Source: Paraphoma chrysanthemicola (taxonomy: Eukaryota; Ascomycota; Dothideomycetes; Pleosporales; Phaeosphaeriaceae). From it: DNA of 64,000 bases. This document shows, in pieces, positions 11,058 through 22,760 of this stretch. The notes beneath the pieces are model-generated. The model was given only the letters and a program-made list of their open reading frames with translations, searched no databases and was not told the DNA's origin. The stretch spans positions 1,178,001 to 1,242,000 of the forward strand of contig JAGMWG010000001.1 in assembly GCA_020744225.1 (NCBI GenBank), written 5' to 3'. A program made the translations under genes and the position numbers. Each line of letters starts with the position of its first letter. Positions within the stretch are counted from its first letter, which is position 1.

Positions 11058-14000
11058 GAGCACGATTCTTTCTGGTGATCACCACCATAATCACTTTTCG
11101 ACATGAACGAGCGATGGGAGCGACTTGCATTTGCATTTTGGGCTGCATACATCGGCGCACTTTCGAGAACTCGACCCCGACTGCAAGCGAGGCGAGACGG
11201 CGTATTTTCAACACGACAATCCGGCGCGATTGCGAGACTTGGGCATTCATACATTAGACATTTCAGGCGTTTGCAAAATCGACCTTTGGGCGACGCGGCC
11301 GTATATATCCAAACCTGGCCTGGCAAGCAGGGCGTTTTTGACTTTATAGCATCACCCATCGCAAGATGGCACGACTGGGCGGGTTAGGCTTCTTGTATCA
11401 ATATCTTATCTTCTATGGATCTAGGGGATGGTGTTGCTAGGATGAGGATTGTGGGTAGATACCAGTTGCGCACGATGCAAAAGCGCAAGCACAAAGCATG
11501 AATCATAACCGTGTACCAACAACCATGGTCACTTTACTTCAATCATTCAATTGCCGGTCGCGATTCCCAAACGTCTGAATTTGTCAAGGAGAGGGAATTT
11601 TCACACTTTGACTCGTGCACAAAAGTTTAATCCGACCCAGCGCGCCATTAACCCCAACGCGGCGCAAATGTCACGCAAACGTTAATCTGCCCAAAGCCCA
11701 ACCCAGCGACCGAAAGTCGCACCGCTGGTCTTTCCGATCGCGCGTTATCCGCAGCGATATCGTACCATGACTGGGGCAACGAGCACAGACCCAGGGATAT
11801 TGCTGGCCATGTCCTATCGAACCCTAGTCGGCTGAATGAAATGTGAAAACACTCGCGCTGCTGCTAGTGTTTCGCGGCACTTGATCAAGTGCCGCCGGGT
11901 GGGTTCTTGTTTGGGCATGGCCATGGCGAGGTGGTCGAACGATGTGGATTTTCCTGGGGGATGTGCGACATCGATGGTGAGGGTGGATGGGGGTAGGATG
12001 TATCGGGGATTAATGATGATGGGTTCCCTGGGACGATGCAGGGCAGGACTGTGTTCAATCTACGAAGTAACTTGGGGTTGCGCATATGCAATTCATTTCA
12101 TTCCATGCTGGTGCGTTGAGGGACTGTTACTACGCCCGACGGACGTTACCTTCACGCTGGAAGGTCACTGCTCTACTTCCAATATCTTGGAGTTGGGGAC
12201 TCCCCAATGTCCAACATCTCAATGAGGCTGCAAACCCGATGCTTTGACATGGCCAATATCTCTCCTTGTCCGTGCGGTCATCTTCTTATTGTTCGACACA
12301 CCCGACTGGCTTACTCGGTTGCGCATTGCAAAGTCCAACATTTTTTGCCTTGTAGGATTCGTTTACGAGGGGCTCTTGTCGCCTAGACGGTGGAATTTCA
12401 TCTATGCAGCAAGCCCACGTGGTGCTGACATTCACCGTCCAGCGTACCCTGCGGTGCAATCACCGATACCCAGATATGGCCCCGAGCGCGCCGCCGCGCC
12501 GGACTTTGATAGACACGCGTGCATACACGCGAGTAGGATTTATTCTGTGGATCTTCTGGAACTGTGAAGCGAATTCCCGGACTAGTTGGTGGTGGCGAAA
12601 AGGGTGAGTGAATGCGGAAAGGATGCGCGCGGTAGGGCAAACGGTTATCACAAGGCTGTGCGATGCAGGTATGGATGCCTTGCGAGCGCAGCGAAGAGAT
12701 CGGCGCAGGACGCGTGTGTGATTGTCGACGTGTCTTGTAGGGGCCGAGATGGAATAACGGGTTGATGGTTGGATTAGCAAGGCTTGGATTATTCATTTCT
12801 ACTACAGTAGTCTGAATAATAGGGCTGCGATATTACTATCTTGGTAAACTAGGCAGGCGGCTTTGCATCTCTATGGACCCCATACGGATAAATTGGAATA
12901 GATGGATGCTTGATCTGGCCGCATTGCAGTAATGACATGTATTGCAGACATGCCACGTTTGAGTCTCCACATTGGGCAACAAGAAGTTCCGTTTCGACAC
13001 TGTTTCGACCCGCTCGTGACAAAAAAAATATGTGGGCACTTTTTTGGCCCATTGAAGAACAGCGGGGATATCGTGACCTTTCAAAAAACCGGAGCAAGCT
13101 CAAACCCAGCTTCACCAAAAGATAAATCCACGCCGCTTTTCCAAACCCCCACACGTCACATGAGCTCCGATCGGGATCGTCTTGAGCATTGTTGTGCGCG
13201 TTCTTTTCAAGGAATGCCAAACCGCCGAATTGCCATGCCAAACATCAGCTTGCAAATCAACTGACACCAGATGGCGGTTCTCACGGCACTTTCCACAGCC
13301 GTGTGCACAAATACCCCGCGCGCCATCGTTGCATGCCATTCGTCATGGCAGAGTCAAGATCTTTGGTCGACGGGAACTGCCACTAGGCGAAAAGCTTGGG
13401 AGGCGGTCCTGCTTCTTGACGAATGGGCCACGGCGTTGACGAGCTCCGATCGAGCGAGTGGATTTATTGAGTGAATTGTGGTTGGTCGGATGAGGACGGA
13501 TAGGTAGAGCATGCACGTGGTCGTGATTGCGCTGCGCTCAAGCTACACTAACTTATCTCTCTCAGACTCAAAGATAGGGTCCACAGAAATAGTGGCTATG
13601 CTATTATAGCTGTCGAACTTATCCTATCTCTTGCCATGAGGCAGGGGAGTACGCAAACATGTCTCTAGCAAATCCAGGAGACCCGTGTGGACACACTTTA
13701 CGTTCGTCTCACACACGCACAAAAGTGGCAAAATCGGCACCTCTCTCCTTCTCGAAACATATCCACTCCTTCTACGACAACGCCACAAACACATACCACA
13801 CGAAACTCACATGCATTCTTGAACCAACCCCGTGTTGCACAAGTGACGTCTTGCTCACATCTCAATCTCCCTCCCACCACCATATCATGATCGTCACTCC
13901 ACAAATCTCCCTGCCCTCCTCGCCGATCCCCATGGAGCGCGCCGCACACGCCATATCGCACACCCATAGTCCAATCGTGCGCGCGCCCTAAGCTTGACAA

Positions 14001-15904
14001 CCCCGCACCAGTGCGTGCATGCAAGCGTTCCCGCTTTGCCGTGCACGCCCTCGTTATTCCCCTTCCAATCCGCGGAGCAGCCAAGTGTCGTGTAGCGCAT
14101 TAGCTTGCTTTTGTTCCGTGTGCTGTTGCGTGCTTGAGTGCAGGTTGCTGTGCTGCTTTTGTGCACTTTCCTGTCGCGAGCTAGCGCGGGGAAGGGGGGT
14201 CGGTGTGTGAAGCGAAAAGCAGCGTTGCATATCGGCAGCGCGGCGTCATGATCTTCGTTTCTGGGCGTGCGCTGCTTTTGCTGCGACGCAGAGATTGGAT
14301 GTGTGGGAGATGGGGATGAGGATGTGTGGAGTGTCTCTGATCTGATCAACGATGGCGCTAGGAGTGTTTTCCAACTGCCGCTAGGGCGCGTCGTGATTGA
14401 TTTGCGGTGTTCACATGTTCAAGGCGGGTTTACTACATCCGTGAGGCTGCGAGCCTAAGGGATGTGCGCTGCTTGGGTAATATGGGAGTAAGCGAATGTT
14501 AGGCGGGAGATGTGGTTGCCACTGTATGAATAGTAACCGAGGATGATATGGAGAATTGTGTCATTTGTCTCTGCATGTTGATGGTTACTTGCGCCCTGCG
14601 TTGCTGGCGTTGCTGTGCTGACGATGGCGGTCGGCGTGCATGGTCCAGCCAACACCAGACCATCATCCAGTCTCCGCCTTCTAATCATCAAATTTGTATC
14701 TCGAATCACGGACCTAAGCTTCTGCTTCCCCGACCTTCGTCCGCACGCGCGCCACAAGGCTTCCCAAAACCGCCAGCACAGTCCTAATCCACGCACCCAA
14801 TGCTGCAGGCTGCTTACCCGAGACCGGATTGGCCCCGAAAGCATACGAACATCAAGCCCTCGCTAAGCGGAATGCTCAACCCGAGGCCAGTAAAGCAGAA
14901 CGTGCATCGAAAACGTGCGCATGCGACGAATGTGCTGCTCGGTTGATGGTTCCAACATGTAAAGGGTTCTAGGTGCCGGCTCGGCAACAACATCATCGCA
15001 ATCTATCTTCATTAATCCTACGCCCGCGTTTCCAGGTAACAGCCGCTTGGTTTAATATGAACCGGCTGGCTGGCGCGACTAGCCCGGTTCGAGACCCGCA
15101 GGCGGGATACAGATTCCCATGCGTCACGCTGGTGGCTTGCTGGATGCGGAAGGTAGTGATACTGCCATGCCACGAGTTGAAGGGATGTAGGATGAGTAGC
15201 GAGCGTGCCTGGGATGCGGTATAGGCGATTGTTTAGTGTGATCGTGCTAGATGATTCGGATCGGGCACATAAGTAGCTTGGCCTGGCCGTTGGGTCTGAA
15301 CGTTTCGAGATAACAGCCTTAGCTTTATCATCGATATTGCTATACACATCGGAAGAGATGAAGCGTCCAGTGAGAGTCGCAGTCTGGTAATACTCGTGAC
15401 ATGCTTCACCGCTACTGGGTTCTGGGCGCGGGTTCTGTCAAGCGTAGTCTCACCACTTCTTCTTCACTTAAATGACAACCTTCAGCCCGCATCGACCCAG
15501 CGAAAGCCACAGCCCGCGAACACGGCCATGCAGAGAGTTGAATATAGCCGGACACGAGTTGTGATTGTCCTGCTTGCGGAACGCGTCCGTCCCGATGGAT
15601 ATGTGACCCACGCCAGCGGTGCGCAGTAGCACCATTGCGACTATAACTTGGCACACTGAATTGGCAATACGAAAATGTTCAAACGCCCCGTGCTATTCCA
15701 TTCGATCAGGTGCTGTAATTTGCGATCCCCATATTGCGGCGTGGGGCGAGCACCGTGAGGCCCATGCTGGCGTGGGTAGTGAGATGTGTTTAGCAGCCGG
15801 ACTCGAGCTGCAGGTGGAGACCGTGACAGTAAAAGCAGCATGTCTTGCACGCTACGAGAAGGGAGTTCTATGCCGTGGAGTGGATGGCGCGGCTTGCGCC
15901 TATA
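11058..15904. other. Intergenic, about 4.8 kb, no confident gene
   Basis: The largest gap in the window, between the RGS gene and the convergent Ser-rich unknown gene. ORFs are short, overlap on both strands and have no recognisable motif or consistent splice structure. No tRNA could be folded; one B-box-like string near 15086 lacks the matching stem. It may contain 3' UTRs, long non-coding transcripts or relics too decayed to see. Confidence 0.5.
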
Positions 15905-16924
15905 TCAGAGAAAAGTATTGCCGGCAATGGGACTAGTCCATTTGCCTTTTCTTGCAGCTTTCATTTCAGCGTACAATGACGGATTGATGCCCTTCTTCTT
16001 GCACTTCTTGATCTCAGACTCTGTGAGACTCGTGATATCGAAACTGCTGGCACTCCACTCGCTACTGGACCCAGACCGACTTCGCTCTGTCTCGAAAACT
16101 CCGGATCCGAATGGCCGTTCGGATGGGTTGGAATGATTGGAGTTTGTCAAGCTTGACCGGTGCGAAGTCCGATCAAACGAAACTTTTCGCTCAATGACTA
16201 AACGCTCAGGAACGCACGTTGGCATGTTCCCTTTACGATGTCTCATCTTCTGAAACAATGTCTTGGGTGAATGTGGCTCTGCCTCGATTGATGGCACTGA
16301 CGTTATTGTCTCGTTGTATGAGGGAGTTGATTTCACATCAGAAGACTGGTTTGACGAAGCCAATGATCGTGCATCTAGAGCCACAGGCGTACTGGCTGGA
16401 TCATCTTCGAGCGTGAAGAAGTATGGTGATGGCGCGCTTGCTTCTGGTGGGTCAAGCTGTTCCTCGTCGTCCGACGCAACAGATGGCGTTGTTGTCACGG
16501 ACTCTATGGTCTCCAGCGAAGTCCGTCGCCGGAGGTGCAAGGGCATGCGCTTATCTCGGCGGAAGGACTTGAGCCTTGCCGGAGACCGATGAGGGATGGG
16601 AGGTGGTGGCTCTGGAAGGGTCTCGACAGGTTGAGCATGCTGCAGCTGTTCTCGGAGAGGGTGTGAGTATCGATGGCGAGAGAAGTTTGTCACTTTTGCT
16701 GGACTGGGCTGAGGCGCGCCAAGTATATTGGGGTCTGTAGAGGGAGAATTGTCCTGCGACGCTCCCCTCTCTCTTGAAGCCGATCGACTGTGCGTGACTA
16801 TCGGAACAGCTTCATCTGAGTCACTGTCTTCGAACCACGGCTCTTCCGGAACGGTCTGATACACGAGGGCTGCTCTAGGTGAGCGGCGGATTGGCGGAGG
16901 AACTGCATCATCGTAATCCATCAT
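15905..16924 (-). CDS. Ser/Pro-rich unknown protein with a conserved-looking C-terminal motif
   Basis: Single exon, 339 aa, ATG at 16924. No domain recognised. Residues 1-280 are polar and probably disordered, rich in Ser, Pro, Arg and acidic patches (EPWFEDSDSDEA), with several basic-Ser stretches such as RRRTSLETIES that look like kinase sites. The last 45 residues differ: a Ser-rich lead into FDITSLTESEIKKCKKKGIN, then SLYAEMKAARKGKW and a SPIAGNTFL end, which looks like a structured helical module and in my recollection recurs at the end of unannotated filamentous-fungal proteins. Coding evidence is the long open frame with sensible composition. Divergent from the Sog2 gene, sharing a promoter of roughly 0.8 kb. 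Function unknown. Confidence 0.75.
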   Translation of the reverse strand: MMDYDDAVPPPIRRSPRAALVYQTVPEEPWFEDSDSDEAVPIVTHSRSASRERGASQDNSPSTDPNILGAPQPSPAKVTNFSRHRYSHPLREQLQHAQPVETLPEPPPPIPHRSPARLKSFRRDKRMPLHLRRRTSLETIESVTTTPSVASDDEEQLDPPEASAPSPYFFTLEDDPASTPVALDARSLASSNQSSDVKSTPSYNETITSVPSIEAEPHSPKTLFQKMRHRKGNMPTCVPERLVIERKVSFDRTSHRSSLTNSNHSNPSERPFGSGVFETERSRSGSSSEWSASSFDITSLTESEIKKCKKKGINPSLYAEMKAARKGKWTSPIAGNTFL

Positions 16925-17655
16925 AGCGGACTAGTCCTCAGCGTACGGTGACAGATACACGAAGTGAAGGCATCGCGAGGACGACGTTCGGCGCGTTCCT
17001 CACCCGCGTTCGGGCTTGTATCCTTGTACAAGAGATCAGCATGACGAGTGCGAGTGCGCCCGCAGCGATTAGCGTTTGCTAGTGCTCCTTCGGAAGATGA
17101 AGCCGTCCAGGTACAATCGTCCCATGGCGATGGAAAGTTGGAGCATTTTTAGAATTGAACCGCAAGACAATGAATAAACACAGTAAACAGTCCTCCACGC
17201 CTCGCTAAATTCAATGTCTCGCCGGCTCGACAGACGTCATCTGGCAGAAGGCGGAAGGGAACCGATGCAGCAACAGAGTTCCGGATAGACGTTATTCGTG
17301 GGTCGCAACGGGTGGCTTGCTAAGTCTGACCAGGGCACCGTTGGAAGCTCGGTCTCAACGGCCCACCTCACGTGGCAGCACGAGGGCAGAAGTGAGGCAT
17401 CCGCAGGGCCCGGCGAGGAGCAACGTGTGTTCTCCGCGATGTTTCAGCTTGCCCGGGCGTGTCAGAGGTCGGCAGCAGCAGGCTTCAGGCTGTTGGTGTT
17501 GATGTGTCGCGCTGTTTCCAATAATGCCGTGGGCGGGCGCTGTTCCTGACAGTCTGCACGCTAGCGACTAGCCGCACGCGCCTCCAGGGATTCTGGTCTG
17601 GCCAAAGAAGTGCTCCTCATCCTCCTTACGTCGCTGTCCTCGCCAGCGCACCGCC
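16925..17655. other. Divergent intergenic region with promoters
   Basis: Lies between the divergent Ser-rich gene (minus) and the Sog2 gene (plus). It must contain both promoters. No TATA box or known operator stands out and no gene is supported. Confidence 0.45.
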
Positions 17656-17739
17656 ATGACTGCCGCTGCCGCTGCCACTGCCACTGCACCCGCGACAGCA
17701 GTACCGCGAGGCTGCCTCTGCCCACGCCGCTCGCAATGA
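17656..17739 (+). promoter_or_regulatory. Upstream ORF overlapping the Sog2 start codon (ATGA)
   Basis: A 27-codon ORF (Met-Thr, then an Ala/Thr run, then a Cys/Arg tail) starts at 17656. Its TGA at 17737-17739 overlaps the main ATG at 17736-17738 in the arrangement ATGA. Ribosomes initiating here would terminate exactly at the main start, so translation of Sog2 would depend on leaky scanning or re-initiation. Confidence 0.6.
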
Positions 17740-20645
17740 GCAACGACACGCCCACGCCCATCTCGGACGACGAGGTTGTGGCCCTCGCTAAAGCCGCCTT
17801 CAACCACTCCCGCAGCGACCTCAGGGTCGCCAACGAGGCTGCTCCGCGCGAGCTCCAGCAGCAGCAGCCGGGCATCACCATTGACCTCGGCCACAAGAAC
17901 ATCGCCCGCCTGCCCGACGAGGTCATCGACGTCATCCGCTCCGAGATTGAGAGGTGCGCCTGCCGTGGCCCGCAGTGGAGGAAGCTGCGACGGGGCTTGA
18001 GACATGCTGACCACAGTGCTGCAGGCTTGCCCTCTCGCACAACCTCCTCACCTCGCTGCCGTCGCGTCTGATCGAATGCAAGCGCCTCCGCTACCTCAAT
18101 GTGCGCTACAATGCCATGCGCGAGTTCCCCGAGGCCGTACGTTGTCCCTGCATGCTGCACCCACCGCACGTGCTAACCCCCGCAGATCCTCGAGATGACC
18201 TCGCTGGAGATTCTCGACGTCAGCAGAAACAGGATCCGCTCGATACCGCCCCGCATTGCGAATCTGACGTCTCTCAAAGTGTTGGCCATTGCAAAGAACA
18301 AGATCGAGGAACTGCCTGTATGCCTCGGCGACCTCAACACCATGCAGGTCCTCAAGCTCGACGGCAACCCGCTCGTCTTCCCGCCCCCGGAGGTATGCAC
18401 CATCAGGGACGGCGCCCCGTCGCCCGCAAACGAGAACGAACGAGACTCGGTCATTGCGACCCAGGTCAAACGCTTCATGCGGCAACAGGCGTCCAAAGAG
18501 CGACAGCGTCTCGAATTGGAACGGCTGCGTGTCGAGTCGTCGGGCGACGAGAGCTGGACGGAAAGCAACCCGGAGACGCCAAGGCCGTCGAAACGGGCCA
18601 ATGGAGCACGGTTTCCAGTACGGCCGAGCATAGGCAACCTCGAAGGCTTCGCCAACGGAAAGGTAGACTCGCCTGGGCTGCCGCCGCCACCCATTCCTAC
18701 CAGGTCGCACTTCCGCGTGTCGTCTCAAGCAAGCAATGGCTCGACCAAGCGGCCGCCGGTTTCTCCACTAGCCCTCACGAATGGGATCAATGAGCGCAAC
18801 CGAAGCCAGAGCGAGGGTGCCGGCCCGTCGACCCAACGCCAGAAACGCATGGGCATCTACACCAAACAGGCTTCTGAGCTCGGATCGGTCGACGAACTTC
18901 GACGCACGAGTCACTTCCGCGGCTTCAGTCAGGGTATCGTCGTGCCTACCAACTCTCTTGCCAACGGCATGTCAGGGCCCGCAACCGCAATTGGCTATGG
19001 AGACACTGGTACTGTGAGGTCTTTGGCGAACCGGCCATTATCTGACGTCCGGGAGCACAGACGTGTATCTCGTGCACCTGATATTGTTGTGGAAGCCGCC
19101 AAGAACTTTCTATATGCCATGTCGTCGCTGCACGACTGCGTCTCGCACATGGTGCGGTCGATCAGGATGACAGCACGCAACAAGGAAATGCTGCATCGGA
19201 AAGAGGACTTTTACCGCCGCTACCAGAAGACATCCCTGGACCTTCGTGCATTGAATGACGTCCTTCGGAAATTTGACTCGCTTGTCGAAGAGGATGAGGA
19301 AGACGCTGAAAGGCTGTCAAGAAGCGTGTACATGTACGCGCTGCGATGTCTCGATTCGTTCATGTCGATCAGTCTGTCAATCGCGGAAAACAGGACGGAA
19401 ATTGCCCAGAATGCGAATCCACGCATTCTGCGCACGTTCCTGCTCCTGCAGCAGGGCACCTTGATCGAGATGCGGAACGGTTGCTCAATTCTAGGCGCGC
19501 ACTTCAAGGAAAATGCAGTCAAGACTCGCAGGCCCAGCGGTGCCGACACGGCCACAGTCCGCGCGAAGCAATTCAAGATGAGAAGATTCCCAACCTCTCC
19601 ACCCCAACGGAACGGACATTACCCAATGCCGCCAACCGTTGTCCTACATAGCAACGACAACAGCCGCACAAATACCATGACGAGCATCAGCGCCGCCACG
19701 CCCCGATCTGGCGAGTCTAGCTTTAGCATGGCAACGACAATGTCTCGTTCAAACACTCTCACCAGTAGTTTCGACGAGGGTGACGAGGACACGCAGTTTG
19801 GTAGAGTCTACCAAAGGCTCAGGAACGCATGCGACAGCTGTAACACATCCATTCCACAGATTACGCAGCTTCTCAAGGAGCAGCTCGACAACCTGAGACG
19901 AGAGCTGGACCTGGAACATCCGCGCATCCGAGCGCTTGCAGGGCTCATTGAAAAGAGCAATGAAGTGCAACAAATGACGATTCCCTTGGCGCGTCGCCTA
20001 GCTCAGATGCAGCCGCAAGACAGCTACACCCGAGGCCAGCCCGAGTTCTGGCAGCACTGCATGGGTTTCATCAAGGTTTGTTTACCCCTCCCGTTTGTTT
20101 CGAGAACGATGTCATGACTAACTTTGTTTCAGGCATGGGGCGAATTAGCCGCGGCATACACCCAGCAAGGGAAGGACCACAAGCTCCTGAGCTTCGAGGT
20201 GAAACAACTCATGAGACCCTTGCACAGGACGGTTAAGGAAGCCAGTCTCGCCATCAATGACTCTCCGTGGAGTCACCTCACGTCGAACAACTCCGGTCTA
20301 ATGGGCCCTCCCAGCCTGTCTTCGATCACATCACGAACCCCTGCACCCAGATACCTAGGCAGATCTACGATGGTCTCGGGTGGCGGACCCTCGTTCCCAG
20401 GCCCCATCAATACCTCCCTACCAGCAATGGGCTCGGGCTTTCCCTCTTCCACAGCCAGTCTGAGTTCACACGGTTCCAGCGGTTATCCCACACCAGTGCC
20501 CGCCACGCCATTGAGTGCTGCCCTTGGTGCTGCTGCTCAGGCTACGGTCCCGAACACGCCAGGGCTGCGATCGCAGTCATCGAGCACGGTCAACTTCTTC
20601 GAGCGAGCCGATCGCTTGATGTCGCAACCGAACCGACGCATATAA
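17736..20645 (+). CDS. SOG2: RAM signalling pathway leucine-rich-repeat protein Sog2
   Basis: Four exons, 17736-17953, 18025-18136, 18186-20075, 20133-20645; 910 aa. In yeasts Sog2 is a scaffold of the RAM (Cbk1/Orb6-type NDR kinase) network controlling polarity, cell separation and wall integrity at cortical sites. Leucine-rich repeats lie at about residues 48-165 (ITIDLGHKNIARLP, LLTSLPSRLIECKRLRYL, LEILDVSRNRIRSIP, LKVLAIAKNKIEELP). A Ser/Pro-rich linker follows. The SOG2 domain starts near 405 (DIVVEAAKNFLYAMSSLHD) and continues through helical segments to about 780, then a low-complexity Ser/Pro tail. Length is in the range of filamentous-fungal homologues. An in-frame GTG exists at 17610, but 17736 is the first in-frame ATG. 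A uORF ends on this start. Phases close at every intron. Confidence 0.92.
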
Positions 20646-21358
20646 CGGCGTCGATTGTATTCTATCCCTCATTGTCTTTCATTTATGCGTTGACACCATT
20701 TGCTTGCATGTCATATGGTCATCCTATCAAGTTAGCGATGGCGTTGTCCGGGTTTCACTCATTTCCGTCGTCACATTTGCATGTTGAAGGTGTTCTCGGG
20801 TCAAAGGACAGAATCTGCGTTACAGCATGACAGGGAGTTTTTAGTGTTTACGAAAGGGGTTTATCGACGGAGCAGGCGTATGCGATGGTGCCTATTCTAA
20901 TGCAAGCAGACGCTGGCCGTCCATGTGGATGTGGCACATTGCCAGTGTAATGTTTAACGGTCAAGATAATGCCACACAAATTGAGATTGATCAAATAGAA
21001 TGCTCATCGAGCACAGCTATCGTTGTTGCCTGGTGTCTGCGAGGCTGAGTGCTCTGTGGTGCGGTGCCACGGTTGGTGGACGCCATCATGTGCTGCGCCT
21101 CAGCTCGCGACTTTCTTGCTCAGCCTCACTCGCATGTGTACTTGTCCTACTCTGCCTTGACACATCGCTGTATCAGCTCAAATAGCGCTCGTCAACGACA
21201 GACCTCTGAACCATTAAATCTAGTCAGCCTTGTTTCTCGCCGTAACTTCTGGCCGCCGCATCAGCATAATTGACCCGCTCGACTTACGACCCCCGCATTG
21301 GATTTCACAAGACCGCTTCATCCAAATCGTACTCAACGATCGCACCTTGACCGCTGCG
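20646..21358. other. Intergenic, about 0.7 kb
   Basis: Holds the Sog2 3' region and the promoter of the HET gene. No gene, repeat or RNA feature is supported. Confidence 0.45.
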
Positions 21359-22601
21359 ATGGCAGATCAAGCTCGTGCCTCGACTCCGGACTGCGCTTCC
21401 GATTACGTCTACGAACCATTGGGAAAGCCCGCACTCGTTCCGGCTCATTCGCATCCTGCCTGATCCAGAAAGATCTCAGCACATCCACTGCACCATCGAG
21501 AGATACGAACGAGGAAGCGAAGAGTACCCATCGTATACAGCTCTATCGTACGTTTGGGGCGATGCGAGCGAACCAAAACCTGTCACTCTCAACGGAAAAC
21601 GAGCTTTTGTCACAACTAATTTGCATCGAGCCCTGTGGCATTTAAGGAGCGTCTATTCGGACGTGTATTTCTGGATTGACGCTCTTAGTATCGATCAGAA
21701 TAACGTGAGCGAGCGTGGCCACCAGGTTAATCAGATGAAAGCAATCTATGGCGATGCGAAGGAGGTTGTTGCATGGCTTGGCCGAGGAGTCAAACCTATT
21801 GGACCGCTGTTCGAGTTTGTGGAAGAGCATGAGAAAATTTGCACAGGAAAGCTACACCATACGGGAATCTGTAAGATTCCTGAGGGTATTGGTATTGGAG
21901 ACGCCATCACATACCTCGAAAGAAATGCCTACTGGAGTCGCGTCTGGGTGATTCAGGAGCTTGTTTCCGCTGCAGGCGTTAGCCTCATGTGCGGGAAGCA
22001 CGTTATTACGTGGCTTAAGATTGTCAGGTTCTTGAAGAGGACGCGGCGCGGGCATTTCATGTGGGGATTCGGAGAGATATACAGGTGGATGGAAGGACCT
22101 AATTATGAGTCCTACATCGTAACTTTGAGCAATTGGCCACAGTATGGGATCACTCTGGCAGACGCTCTGGCTCAATCCAGATTCAGCCTAGCAACGGATT
22201 ATCGCGACAAGATATATGCAATCTTGGGTCTCGTCAACCTCGGCGCTGGGACCAACGTCGAAGCTGACTACTCGCTCTCACCTTGCAAAGTCATTTGCAA
22301 GGCCATACAGGCAATTGTCGAGGATGGGAACAAGAAGTATCGGTTGGGAGCCATTAACAGCATGTACAAATTTACCAACGAACTCCGGAAGAAGGAACCG
22401 CGCAGCCCAGGAGAGCCCGAGTGTCTTGCCCTTGCGGAATTGCGCCAACAACTGCGTACAGCTCTTGGAGAGTCGGAAGCGTCTGGACAGGAGCAACAAA
22501 AGCATACCATAGGATACCGTGCATACTGCGAGGGAGTAAAATGCAGTTCTCTTGAGATCATGTGGGAATTCGCAATTGAATTTAGGTACTATGCATCGTA
22601 G
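21359..22601 (+). CDS. HET-domain (heterokaryon incompatibility) protein with a frame break near the N terminus
   Basis: HET domains trigger death of fused or stressed hyphal cells in fungal non-self recognition. All three signature blocks are present: YTALSYVWGD, FWIDALSIDQNN followed by KAIYGDAKEVVAWLG, and YWSRVWVIQE; a RFSLATDYRDKIYAILGL block follows. The long open frame covers 21375-22601 but has no ATG before the domain; its first codon is GTG. The only plausible start, ATG at 21359, lies in another frame and encodes a HET-like lead (…DYVYEPLGKP) that should run into SFRLIRILPD in the long frame. A +1 shift near 21420-21440 is needed, and no intron fits. The protein, about 410 aa, ends soon after the HET domain, shorter than many HET proteins of 600-700 aa. 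It may be a damaged gene or reflect a one-base error. Confidence 0.75.
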
Positions 22602-22760
22602 AGCGTTCGATGCCATAGCATACGCAGCGAAGAATTACACCAGGTGACCTATTTGCACCAGACTTCTTTACTGTGGCTGCTCGAACGGGCAACTGAGACC
22701 TGAAGCTAATAGCTTGCGCCCTCAATAGAATCTCACTCCTTACGTTTCAATCATCACACT

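Noticed and set aside
15086..15096. GGTTCGAGACC, a tRNA B-box-like string
   Set aside because: The flanking bases cannot form a T-stem and no A box, anticodon arm or acceptor stem is visible.
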